NCBI GenBank assembly: GCA_029747015.1 | Contig: JAKOGI010002734.1 | Span: 1-64,000 of the forward strand | Source: Carnegiea gigantea | Taxonomy: Eukaryota; Streptophyta; Magnoliopsida; Caryophyllales; Cactaceae | DNA length: 64,000 nucleotides | Direction of reading: 5' to 3' | Shown here: positions 45,931 to 58,247 of the stretch, in pieces | Position numbering within the stretch: position 1 is the first letter of the stretch | Layout: the number at the start of each line of letters is the position of its first letter | The notes under the pieces: generated by a model | The model's input: only the letters and a program-made list of their open reading frames with translations | Told to the model about the DNA's origin: nothing | Databases searched by the model: none | Position numbers and translations under genes: made by a program

Positions 45931-48900
45931 CTAGTCCAACCTATAAGCCCACCCATGCTTTTCTAGATATGCCCAAACTGCTTCCTTGATGGCCAAATTC
46001 GGAACCAATTGTGACTGATCAAGTGGCTCCCGCGAGATTGGATCAAACTTGCCCACCTAAGTTTTAATTGAACTCAAAGTTAAGAAAACAATATGAATGA
46101 GATAATTAATAAGCAACCAAAAAGACCAACTGAATCCAACAAAAATCGAAGCTAACCTTTCGCAGATGGTCAAGAATAACTGCTCTCTCATATGTGACCC
46201 CACTTGGCGTAATGACTGGATCACGGAAGATGTCAAGTGTAATTTTACAACATAGGTAATCAGGCACCTGAAAATTTCGATTGATATTCCCAATGAGTAA
46301 CAGCCACACATAACTAGGTTTTTCCTCTTTTTTTTCCCCCTCTCTTTTGGGAAAGGGGTGGAGGAGGGCCGGAGGCAGACTAAAGGCGTAGTGTTCAGGT
46401 GGAGTACACTGAGAACATAAGTACGTACTTCAGAGGGTGTGTCATCTTCTGCAGCTTTCTGGAACACACGTTCTAAGGCCTCCAACCGTTTGCCATTGGC
46501 AGCTACAGTTTCGTCAACAAAACCGTCCGTATTGGAAGCATCAAATGCATGTTTCTCCTTGAGAGCTTCCACACAAGCTTCTCTACAAAATAACACAAAA
46601 TGGAAGATGGAGATACTAGCTTTTTTATTTATTTTTTTTAAAAAAACACTTGGTTATAATAACTGTTACAAATAAAGACAAATCGGCAACACAAAAAGCC
46701 AGCACAGAAACATAACCTACTTCAAGGTCCGCAATTCCCACGAACGTCGACTAGATTCATGCTCCCACTTCAAGTATTTTGCTTTGGCGAGCTCTTGCCA
46801 AATTTCCTCGACCATATAACCATTGGGATTCGCACCTCTGCCAAGATCTAAAGCCTGAGGGACCACCAACATTGAGCAAATAAAGCAAGCAGATGTTAAT
46901 TATTAGTAAAGATTGGAATACTTCCCACCCCTCGTGCAGTCACTGACAATTGAAAAGAAGACAGTACAGCTCATAGAACTCAAAAAGTTCTAAACAAGCA
47001 AAAAGGCTTATCAGAGTCAACAACGATACAGCCCAATCAGAAACCTCAATTGCCAGCCAAGGTGACTAAATCAGCCACAACAGAAGGCACTAGGCAAAAC
47101 TAAAATTGAACCTATCAGAATCCATCATCTCATGTGATCACAGTATCAAGCTCTCACAGGATGGCAAATAAATCTTAGGTACTTCCCTTACCACCATGAT
47201 CTAACACGAAACTGGTAGGAAGCAAACGCAGACCCATCAAAGAAATCTAAGGGCATGTATTCCGTGTTGCACCCCTGACAAAGAATTCCTTACATGACCT
47301 CTAAGTCAAGTATGCCTGCTTCAAGCACATTTGACTCAGTCTCTGAATAGGCTCTCCCAAGCCCTCATCCCCCTGAATCCAAAAGGTGACCACCACATGG
47401 TTGCAATGTTTGCATTGCACGCCATTAGGTTATAAACTTGAAATTCAAATAAAAAAAGTATCCATCAAAGGCACCATTGAACAACATGGGCAATGTGTTC
47501 AGGAAACAACCATCGTGTTTAGGGAACTCCACAGCCCAAGATTTTTCTTCCCTCCTAGGTTAGCTGCACTCACCCAACTTGAGCTCTCGAGAATGATTGA
47601 GCATTGTTTTGATGCCGATGCTCATTCAAGTATGACCCTAACTTTGTCACATATTACTATTTGAGAAAGCAAGTTATCATCCTCAACACCTAGACATCAT
47701 GGCAACTTCTTGCGTTACTAATATAGCCATGGTACCGCTACATTATCAGCCTCAGGTAAAGGTAAAAGGAGAAAATATACAAGAAAGGGGGCCACAATAC
47801 AAATGATGGTCTCAAATCAGTACTTAGTGCAGTTCAAGTCATCCACACCTGCCGACAGGAATGACATGATCAGCCTAATAATGAAAAATCAATATGACAA
47901 AATAATTGGGTAATTCTCTACGGCAACCTAAGGCATAGAAACTGCCTATCTCGAACCACCAACCTGGTCTAAGAATGAAAAACTTTCCTTCCCTTTTGTC
48001 AACTAGGCCAACCATTGAGCCTCTGGCTGTATATCAGCAGAGCTGTCAGTGGGCCTTCAGGGCCATGCTGGTCAAAGCTCCACTCGAACTCAGTTTAACC
48101 CGACCCGAAGACTGCTATGCCAGGCTCGGTTCTGAGCAGATTCTAATCTCTAACCAGACCCTGCCTTTGCTAGGCTCAAATGACTCAATTTGCAAGATTA
48201 TATTTGTTTTTTTAAAAACCCAAGCAAGGTCTGATGCCTGATGCATACGAGCCAACTTAAGCATATTAGACCTTGAATACTCCAAAAATCCTTCACTCTA
48301 CATCTATGCCCACCTCCAACCTGCAACTTCTCTATCCTCTGTCCACTCCAATCCCCCCCCCCCTACCCACTTTCCTCTCACGCCAACTCCACATCTCACT
48401 GACAAATGAACAAGATCCAATCATTTGCATCACCAAATAACATTGTGCCATAATCTACCAAGTAGGACACTGACACGCTGTCACAAAACCTACATGCTCA
48501 CCTGTATCGACAAGCCGTACACCCCCCCCCCCCACCTCTCTTTCTTTGACAATGAATAGGTTTAAAAAATCGTGTTCAAGGGAATTCAAGGAGAATGGAT
48601 GCTAATTGCTCACCCCACATAGCAAATTACAGCCCAAAGAGAGATTACAACAAAATCAAGAATATCATACAAAAAGGAACTGAATCACCACTCCTTCTGG
48701 GGGAAAAAAAAAAGTCTTAAGCCACTTGTCCTTGATGTGGCCAAGAGAAATTTTCCTTCATCCCAATAATCCAAAAGGTACTGTGAGGGATAGGACCAAA
48801 AGGAGCTTAAAAAAAACAAGCAGTAATCAATGATTCAAACCCTCCCAGGCCAATAATTGTGTTTGACACACTTGGCTATACGAAGGCATTGCTCAAGCAA

Positions 48901-49662
48901 CTTAATGCTGAATCCCAAATAGATCTACCTAAAGTGCAATGAAGTAGCAAATGATCGGTGGATTCAAGATCTCTTTTCCACATAAAGCACATATTAAGGG
49001 TCTGTTTTGTGAGAAAAATTGGAGTGGAATAGAATTATAACTTGAACCCTAGGGGGTTAAGTATGAAACTTGAATCATGAACTCAGTTGTTTGGTGAAAA
49101 CTGGAACGGAATCAAGTTCTAATTCTTGATGTTTGGTGAATAGTTATGGAATGAAATTAAACTTATTTTTACTTTTAAAATGTTATTTGCATTATAATTT
49201 ATTGTTTTAATTTTTATTACTTCTACTTTGTTAAAATGAAGTTTCAGCACTTTTTTCCTAAACATTTGACATTCATATTTCATTATATTTATTTATAATT
49301 ATTTTTTAATTTTTTAATTGTTTTATTTTTAAAAATTTTATGCCATTGTAGAATTTTTTTTGAATCAAAGTTAAATATTTTCTATAATGATGATAATGAT
49401 GATACTAACAATAATAATAATAATCATAATAATCATAATGTCATCTTATTCATCATCAACCACCACCGTCACTAATCGAGACCCACCACCACTCCAATCC
49501 TAGCACAACCTATCACCACCGTCGTGCGCCGCCTGCCTCCTCCCTGTGAATGTGAATAACCTCCAAGAGTTGAACGCAGCCCCAGATCCCCTATGGATGT
49601 CGTCGTCGGCATGCCACTGGTAACCCGCAGCCAACCTTTACCCAATTATTTCCCCTTCATCG

Positions 49663-49694
<32 letters not shown>

Positions 49695-52600
49695 TCTTTG
49701 TACGCGCACTTCAATCACCAAACCCTAAAGCCACCATGGGGCTTTGTTTCGTCAACCATGAGGGACAACGATGGTCGGGAAAGCATTGTGGGATGATTCC
49801 GACCACCGTCCCATGCTTTTAGCAGTTAGTCATAGTTGTTGGAGGTCTGGAGGTGATTATGATGGTAGTCGAAGGGCAAGCGACTGCGAGGAGGCAAGGT
49901 CGCCGTCAACCACTAAGTCCAGCGATGTCATTCTGGAGTTGAATGTCGATGGATAGCAGCCAATAGCGATGGTGGGCTAGTGGTTGTTGGTGGTGGTGAG
50001 GAGGATGGAGGCTGCGAATGAATGAGGGAGGCTGAGCATGAGGACAATAATTTTGAGTTTTTTTAACAATTAATGTTGAACCCTGGGGGCTGAAAACTTG
50101 AAACCCCCCAAAAATGAGGGTTCAAGTTCCAGGGGTTTAGGGGGGGCTTGATACCCCCAGGTATCAAGTTCCGTTCCCTAAATTTCTCACCAAATATTAG
50201 GGACTGGAACTTGAAACCTAAGGATTCAAGTCTCCAATCCTTTTTTCTCACCAAACACCCCCTAACCAAAGTTTTTCCCACAAAAAACCTTGCCTTGAGC
50301 TGCTTCACACACAAAAAATGACCCCTTCATATGAGCAGTAGCCTTCCCAATAGTGTTCCATGGGAGATCATGAGGTTCCTAGCATGTTATTTTATAACTT
50401 AAACATTCCTACCACACACCAATGATATGACATTCTTCGGAGGGCTTCTTCAAATCCATGACCCCCTATTTACATCTGCCATCAACAATAGCGAAAATCA
50501 CCAGCACCTAGATGTGATCCACCAACCATAATTCACTGGATGCTTTCATATGATTACAACAACAGTAATTCATTATGTCTTTTTGCTTGTTCTTCATTTA
50601 TTTTTCAATTTCCATTGTATCTTCCTCTGTTCTGTTTTTTCTTTAGATTTTCATGTTGTTATTTAATTCCAGTAGAACCACAAAAGAAAGGGGAAATTAA
50701 CCCAGTCTGAGCCAAGCTCTAAGCAAAGCAACATTGTCTCATTCTGAGCCCAAGCCAAAGCCTTCCAGGCTTAACCAGCTCCTAACTGAGCCTAAACTTC
50801 GCTCATGTGCCAAACAGCCAGGCTTAAGCGTAGCATGCTCAGGGCAAGCTCAGTTGGGCTTAATTATACCTCTAGTCTATCAAAACAATATTCCTATGAG
50901 GCTATGATATTTTCTATCTCCTTTCCGTCCCATTGTTTGTTTATAGCACAAGAGAGAAAATGGCTTCATCCAATTCCAGATCAACAAAACTAAACTCATC
51001 GAAAAGCCAAGTTAGAACTAAGTCACAAGTAATCAACATACAGCTATGCCCACGAGGAAATAAGATTTACGATTAAAAAATGACAAAGAGCATGCACAAG
51101 GCCTGAATAGTGAATACAAGAGACATCACACCTTTTCCAATTCTTTGACTCCTTCACCAAACTCTTTTTTTTGCAGCAAAGAAAGTCCAAGCATGTAATG
51201 TGCCTGTCATAAAAAATGAGACTTATTTTCATATTGCCATGAAGATAGAAAGAAGACTAGCAAGAAAATGAATGGCCCAGTGCAGATTTCACAACGCAGG
51301 GCTTTGAATTTGGGGAGCTTGTGATGTAAGCAACCTTATCCCTACAAAGCCACAACCATGGTTCCCAGTTCCCTTCCAAATTGAATTTGACAAATGGAGC
51401 CAACAGATACTAGGAAAGCAGCACATACAACATGAATGCAATGCCAAACAAAGCTAAAGACAACTAAGCTCTTTTAGAAAGGATTATTGACTGTGACATG
51501 ACTCAGAAGTAATCAACAGTTTCCCAAGTTTATAAAATTATATCAAAATGATATCAGAATTGACTAGACACCTTACATAACCTTGAATGCAAAGAAGTCT
51601 CACAATATAAAATGATGCATAGATGGAAGAAAATGCAACGTCCTAAGCTCAATGTTTAAGAATTGGGGAGCTTTGATTCTCACACTTCTTAGAGAGACTA
51701 GAATTCCTGAGTCCAAGATGCAATTTCTTTGAACAATCGTGGCGATGGCTAAGCCCCAAACTTTGATAGACAAGTCAAATTTACTTAAAAAACTGCAACC
51801 AGCAATCACCAAAAAGCCATTAGAGCCCCTTCCCCCCTTCTGAAAACCATAATGTCTTCCACTTCCCTGCCTTAATCCCCATTCCTCTCTCATTGTAAGA
51901 ACCTCACGTGACCATCTTACGCCCACTACAGCCCAATACCACTTTCTTCCTTCCCTTGCCAATCCCATCCCAAGATTTCCAGCCAAACCGTTAGTGTGGT
52001 TGCCAATGCAAGCAACTCCCCCCTGCTGCCATGCCTCAGAGTCCCTCCCTTCACCACCTTCCACCACCATTATCACCACAATTGCAGTGACATGAGCCAC
52101 CCCTCCCTTCACCACCTTCCACCACCATTAGCGCACCACAATTCCAGTGACATGAGCCATCCCTCCCCATGGCAAAGTTTTATAGACAGTGAGCAATGAG
52201 AGAGAATAATGAGTGTGAAACTGAGAACAAGTTGGGTGAAAATGAAATAGAATGGGCTTATGTAAATAAGAAATCCAAAAAATGAGATTAACCTTCATTG
52301 AGGACCCAGTTTGCTGGCCATATCCTTTGACTTCTCGGTTATTACTGACATGCCATTAATGAGCTCCACAACCCTTTCTTTTAAGTATATAATTTCTCTA
52401 GTCTCGTGATATAGAATCTAATGGCCCTGATTGACTTTTCACCTTATGCTATTTTATCCCTAAATGCATACAGAGATAGAGGTGTCTCACATGTACTTAT
52501 GTATGCGTATACACATAAACGCACACGCCAGCATGCATATGTGTTTTTTGGGTAAGGAACAGACATTATAACACCACCAATGAATCTTTCTCAGTATGGA

Positions 52601-55600
52601 ATGGGGAGATCAAAATGTTGATGACCTTCCCCCACTAGCTGTACAAGCTGACAGGCTGATTACGAGAGATAGGGAAGAGATGTCAAACATTGCTAATTAA
52701 ATAATGCTAGAGGAGGAGTATGAACAGCAAGAATCCCATGTACCAAATTCCCTATAAAGACCATCCATCAACTCAACAACATCTAACAGACATGAGCATG
52801 AGTCTTGGATGTTCCCAAAAATGGAAACTCATATAAGAGACAAGGAATAGAAACCCGGCAAACCTTAGCTGATATACCGCCCAGGGCTTCACACAGTATA
52901 CTCAACACCAGTGTTCACAACCATTTTTTGAGTTGGTACATCTAAAAGGGGACAAAAAAGGCCAATTTAATATCCACTCCCACTCCACTTATTCCTAACA
53001 GGGTTTTCTTCTCAGTAAACAAGTGTGCTACCTCAGCCTCAATCTTCACACATCCATCACATCTTGCCAAATGCAGCACTGTTCGGGGGAGGGGCACATC
53101 CAAGTTCTACAGTAAGTTTCTGCACATAAGCCAACAGGGAAATGGTCACATCTCACAGAATGAGCTCGGCTGATTTACTGACATTAAATATTCGTATAAA
53201 GACGCATGCATTATTTATCTTACTTTGCTCGCAAAGGGTTGTAGATTCACTCTGCAGACATCCAACCACAGATTCGATTTTCTTCCATTAAGCTTACCTA
53301 GCAAGTCCGAAAAATGCATCTACCGAACTTCAACGAGCATTAAATGATATTCTCTATAAAAGGCATTAACTGCTCACATGAACCTTGTCTCCATGAAAGT
53401 TAAAAAGCCAAAGTACTACACTGCTGTCTCCCAAGATAGCCTGGCATCAGAGGATTTATTTATCAAATGAACTAAATCCCTCCAAGGCAAGAAAGAAGGT
53501 AAACTAATGTTCATCCAATAAAAAGGGAGGTTAAATAACTATTTCCAATCCAAGGCAATGCTTCATGCTAAGGACCAAACTCACAGGTTCAAGAAACTTC
53601 CTAATGCAGGAGAAGTATAAAGAATGGCAAAAAGATTTAGGAAATTAGAATATTTTGATATTGGAGATCTTTTGTATTTTTTTATTATTTTCGTAGGTTA
53701 TTTTTAAACATATTTAAGAAACCCGAATTAAAGACATTTAGTAATATTTTATCAACATTTAGCTTTCTAGTTTATAAGGATAATATTAGGCTACATATTT
53801 TTATCCTTTTCTAGATTATACCTTATCATTTAGGTTTCCTAATGCTACTTAACCTCTTGATTATATAATCCCCTATCTGTAATTGGAGAAAGCAATTTAT
53901 GAATGAGAATTGAGTTAATTGAGTGAGTCATATTTCTCTGTGTGAGAATTTCCCCCGTAGAAATTGCCCTCAGAATGTCCTACACCAATTATTTCTCTTT
54001 GTAGGAATTGCTCTCATAGCGTCCTACCTCACTTCATTAATATAGCAAGATAGGACGGATAGCCAATCCAAGGAAATAATCTAACGTTGGGCCCTTGTTG
54101 GCTGATTACTTGAACATATTGACATAACTCATATTGTATTTATCAGCTGTCAAACCGACCGAGTACACTGTTTCATTTCTGTGCTAGGATGACCTCTCTA
54201 GTTTCTACCAAGCATTTCAACCTTCCATTTTAACCATGATTTAGCCAATGAACACTATCAGATAATTAAATGCTACGACCTTTGATAGATATTTAGACCA
54301 AACCCAAATCCATGCCCGAGAGTCCGACCTAGTTAGGATTATCCTTTTGCGGGGGGGGGGGTGAAGGGTAGTGATGTCAGATGTAACTGCACAGCACAGA
54401 GGTTGGTTTCATGAAAGCATCGATTTCAAATCATTGACTACCTACTCCTCCATACAAATGAAGCACAAAAATAGTTTAGATATAATTAGATGAAACAAGC
54501 CTTGAGATATGTCAACACCTAGCAAAAATTCCATCCCTTGAAATTGCCAGCCTTCTAAAACTACATTTAATGCAAACAAAAACAATGGACAACTTTTGAA
54601 ATGCTGATAAGCTTACTGAAGAAAAGTCAGCTGTACAACGAGGATTACCACAGGGCAAAAGGGCACAACTTCACACAGGAGCAACAAAGCTAACTTTGTT
54701 GCTCAGACACGTCGCAATTTTCCTGATGAACCAACATCGTCACTTACGAAATCTAGGTGAACTTCTGACAAAAGCCCGCTTTGAATATCCAAATGAACCC
54801 CCCCCCCATCCGAACCACACACCCACACTCTTTTGAACAACCACAATAGAGAACCAAGTTACAAAAAGCTGTAACCTTGGGACGTTTATGATAGAAGAAC
54901 CAAAGAAACTCCACAAAATCACCATAAATTTCAGTAAAGAATGTTCATGGTTCACCAATCAACTAAAAGCAAAGGAAAATGGAGCTCATGGATCGACAGA
55001 AGACCTAAAACAAGTAAGACAGGAAGCCAAGCAATCGAAGAAATTTGCTTCCCTTCATCACAGAGTGAGAGAGGGAGAAAAAGAGTGCAGGAAAGATTAT
55101 CACAATGCTCACCTTAACAGAATCATGGTCAAGTTGTATTGCTCTTCGACAATCTTCTTCAACTCTTGTCCAATCACTACAAGCAGGAGAAATGTATAGA
55201 ATTGAGAATAAAGACCCAGAGACAAGCATACATATGACCACCCAAATGAAAACTTACAAAAGCAACAGCTAATTAACCCAATCAATCAGATTATAAACTA
55301 ATTACTAGCACGTACTTCCTCTTCCGATGGCATAACGCGCGATTCGTCCAATAAACAGGCACATTAGGGCACAACGCGATTGCCTGACCAAAACCCATCA
55401 ATGCACAATCAAAATGTCACCGAAAAAGCTCTCAAAAACAGGAATTTTCCTCTCCTACGTATCAATTGATCTATGGGTTTATAACTACCCCAAATTTCCA
55501 TCCGTCTTGCACTCTTGCTCCATGAGTTCGTCCATTTTAATAGAGATATATAGAAAAAGGGAAATAGAAAAACACCTCGGTGTAAGCATCTATGGCGGCC

Positions 55601-55683
55601 CCAAACCTCTCCTTCTTGAAGTAGGTGTTGCCATCTTGCTTCAACTGCTCCGCTTGTTTCCGCACCGCAGAACGGGCCGCCAT
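45931..55683 (-). CDS. CHIP: CHIP: TPR and U-box co-chaperone E3 ubiquitin ligase
   Basis: CHIP binds the C-terminal EEVD tails of Hsp70/Hsp90 through its TPRs and ubiquitinates their clients. Eight exons read in one frame: 55683-55576, 55383-55316, 55176-55113, 51203-51132, 46854-46721, 46582-46429, 46267-46157 and 46056-45931. Lengths 108, 68, 64, 72, 134, 154, 111 and 126 add up to 278 codons plus stop, the length I recall for Arabidopsis CHIP. The TPR part covers 1-104: start M-A-A-R-S-A-V-R-K-Q-A-E-Q-L-K, N-T-Y-F-K-K-E-R-F-G-A-A-I-D-A-Y-T, W-T-N-R-A-L-C-H-R-K, Y-M-L-G-L-S-L-L-Q-K. Residues 105-200 are the helical linker. The U-box is about 201-273: V-P-D-Y-L-C-C-K-I, D-I-F-R-D-P-V-I-T-P-S-G-V-T-Y-E-R, L-V-P-N-L-A-I-K-E-A-V. 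All exon ends have GT/AG. Introns 3 (3.9 kb) and 4 (4.3 kb) are unusually large and hold repeats. No mutation was seen. Confidence 0.96.
46855..51131 (-). other. CHIP intron 4 (4.3 kb)
   Basis: Contains the 1265-bp element at 48998-50262, C11 (48353-48363) and C12 (48522-48533) runs, and otherwise unrecognised sequence. Flanking exon phases are compatible (exon 4 ends and exon 5 begins in phase 0). Confidence 0.85.
48998..50262. mobile_element. 1.27-kb PIF/Harbinger-like non-autonomous element with GC-rich interior
   Basis: TAA on both sides (48995-48997 and 50263-50265). Ends: GGGTCTGTTTTGTGAGAAAA on the left and, reversed, GGGGGTGTTTGGTGAGAAAA on the right. Second-level similarities (AACTTGAACCC, GGTTCAAGTT) continue inside. 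The middle (about 49440-49990) is markedly GC-richer than the AT-rich arms, with (CT)n at 49661-49694 and CACCACC/GCCGCC words; it opens frames such as 49593-49796 but no domain is recognisable. No transposase is visible. Confidence 0.8.
51204..55112 (-). other. CHIP intron 3 (3.9 kb)
   Basis: Holds the 60-bp tandem repeat at 52043-52168, a G11 run at 54351-54361 and a minus-strand open frame (51600-52115) with no recognisable domain. The rest is unremarkable. Confidence 0.85.
52043..52168. repeat. 60-bp tandem repeat, about two copies
   Basis: The unit contains CCTCCCTTCACCACC, ACCACCATTA and CAGTGACATGAGCCA; ATTGCAGTGACATGAGCCA (52081) and ATTCCAGTGACATGAGCCA (52141) are exactly 60 bp apart. 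Inside CHIP intron 3. Confidence 0.85.
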
Positions 55684-56627
55684 TGATGATCTGTTCTTTT
55701 CTCTCCCTTCTCGCTATGAAGTGGGGATATCTATAATCTAGGATTTTGCGAGGTTCAAGAGAATTCCTGGAGAAGACTCGTCAAATTTCCGATGAAAAAG
55801 AGCTGGAGAACTGGAGATGCTTTGTTTTTTTTCCTTGGGTGTCCAATGGTGGGAGATCTCTAAACAAGTTCTTAGAATAAAAAATTAAAAAAAAGAAAAG
55901 AAAAAAGTGGTATGAACTATGAAGTATGAACGAGTTACGAACAGGTGAATCTCAAGAGACGACAAGGGTCCCCACCTCACATGCGAGTAACATACGGCAA
56001 ATTATTATGTGTATCTATGTACTCCTATATCTAATCTATATATTTTTTGGGATAATTTTATTACATATTCTGTTTTTTATGTATAATTATTTATATATCA
56101 CATGAGAATACACACACTTAAATGTACAATATAAGCTTTGCATACAGACCGACGTCACAGTGACAATTTGCGTCAGGCAACTACATGGCATGCATCGTTT
56201 GAAGGAGTTTTGGATAAATTAGCCGGGATTCAACCAGTTTGCTAGATTAACGATGAGAACTCAAAAAATTTTCCTCAATTATGCGGATTTTTCATTAAAA
56301 AGACAAACTAATTTCAATTGGATATTTTTCTTCTTTTTAGGCAACACTATGTGAATACATGTATTGTATCATATTGGTCTCTAAACCCATACTATACACG
56401 AATTATTTTAAAGTTTCAATTAAAATTAAAATATTCTTTTAAAATAGCTTCCTCAAAAATAATGTCATTAACGTATTCTAATTTACTTAACTTCATTCTG
56501 TCCACATAAATGCAACTTTAAATGTGCTTTTTATTATAATCTTTAATTATAAATGATAAATTTTTAATAAAAAATAAGTATTAAAATAGTAATTATGCAA
56601 CATGTGTCAAGACCACATCACTCATAT
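55684..56627. other. Intergenic, upstream of CHIP
   Basis: The first about 200 bp are the CHIP leader and promoter; the rest is AT-rich with no gene. Confidence 0.55.
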
Positions 56628-56822
56628 TTAGGTAGTGCTTGGTTGGGGGTAAATTTATTTTCCCGGAAAATAGTTTTCTAATTTTCCGTTGTTTGGCACA
56701 CTAAAAGGACGTAAAACTACTTTCTAAGAAAAATGATTTCCCCCTCCCCAATGGAGGAAAATGATTTTCTTTATGAGAAAACAAGAAGTTGATTTTCTTC
56801 CTTCAATAATAACAACAACAAA

Positions 56823-56936
56823 ACCTCCCAGTGCGGGTCTCGCTTTCGCGAGGTCTAGAGAGATCCAAATGTAGACAACCTTACCTCTACCAGTATTCCT
56901 ACCCACAGAGAGGTTGATTCCAAGAGACTCGTAAAA
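56823..56936 (+). repeat. SINE-like fragment (copy 2)
   Basis: CCTCCCAGTGCGGG, then GATCCAAATGTAGACAACC, TTACCTCTACCAG and CACAGAGAGGTTGATTCC. This is the typical ending of Au/TS-type plant SINEs as I remember it; a weaker copy is at 28969-29052. Confidence 0.6.
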
Positions 56937-57199
56937 AACAAGATTTTGTGAAAATGCTTTATAGAATAATGATTTTGTGAAAACATTTACTCGAAAAATA
57001 AGGGCACACGCCAAGGAAAGACTAAGATGCATTAATAAATTAGGTTGCCGTAACTATGTACCATGAGATTAATAAATCAAAGGACGATAATATGCCTTAA
57101 GAACTAGAGGTATGCAGATGATGTCTCTTCCCAGATGAAAATAATACCTGCATACAAACATAACATAAGCGGGGGGAAAAAAAACACTGCCAGACCTAT

Positions 57200-58203
57200 G
57201 CTACTGTATTCTAAAGACAACTACGAGGACATTTCTCTGCGATCTAAGGTCTTAATCCTATCGCGCCAAAGTTTCTATCCTGAGTCAGGTCCTCCGTCAA
57301 ACCTACAACTTTTAAGTCCTCTCTGATCACCTCATCCAAACTCTTCTTCGGTCGTCCCCTCCTCCTTTTTCCTTCGGGGATGTTAATCCTCTCACATATC
57401 CTCACTTGAGCGTCCATATTCCTTTCTTTCACATGGCCAAACCATCGGAGTCTTGTTTCTCTCATCTTGTCTTCAATGGGAGTCACTTTAACTAACTCTC
57501 TGATTACTCCTTTCCTAATTCTGTCTATTTTCGTATAACCATACATTCACCTAACCATCCTCATCTCTGTTACCAACAATCTTTGAACCTGCGTCTTTTT
57601 TAGAGGCCAACATTCCGCCCCATATAGCACAACTGGTCTAATTACTATACTGTATACTTTGTCTTTCAAACCTAGAGGCATCCTCTTATCACACAATACA
57701 CCTGAGGTATACTTACATTTTTGCTAACCCACTTTTATTCGCTGGTTAATATCTTCATCAATATCTCTATTCTGCTGAATGATCGAGCCTAGATACTTAA
57801 ACTTATATACCTTTGGTATCGACCTCCCATCCAAGGTGACTTCCCCTCCCCCCGCATGTACCATTCCACTGAAACATTAATGAAGGTACTCCATTTTCGA
57901 TCTACTAACTTTAAAACCCCTAACTTTCAGTACATATCTCCAACGCTCCAACTTGTCATTTACCCCCCGCCTCGTCTCATCAATAAGAACAATGTCATCT
58001 GCAAATAGCATATATCATGGTAATTCATCTTGAATTCTTCTTGTAAGTCCATCCATAACTAGAGTGAAAAAAAAAAAAGGGTTTAAGGCGGAACCTTGAT
58101 GCAAGTCCATACCAACGAATAAGTCATTGATGACCCCTCCTGGCGTCCTAACACTTGTCTTACCTCCCTTGTACATATCCTTAATAAATATCGATTTTCT
58201 TCC
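57200..58203 (-). pseudogene. L1-type LINE reverse transcriptase relic (3' part)
   Basis: On the minus strand the translation gives, in order: M-Y-K-G-G-K-T-S-V-R-T-P-G-G, D-L-H-Q-G-S-A-L-N-P, the catalytic F-A-D-D box in [13 protein letters not shown] (about 58005), K-V-Y-K-F-K-Y-L-G-S-I-I-Q, V-L-Y-G-A-E-C-W-P-L and, at 57546-57244, R-L-R-W-F-G-H-V-K-E-R with G-R-P-K-K. This order is standard for plant LINE polyproteins. The 5' part (endonuclease and early RT) is missing, several stops and shifts interrupt it, and a T-homopolymer (minus strand, 58067-58079) has expanded in the middle. It is dead. Confidence 0.88.
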
Positions 58204-58247
58204 TTCACTATTTGATAATATGGCCAGCTGAATTTAGCTGCAAAATT

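Noticed and set aside
51600..52115. 171-residue minus-strand open frame in CHIP intron 3
   Set aside because: Partly made of the 60-bp tandem repeat; no domain, and inside an intron of a conserved gene on the same strand.
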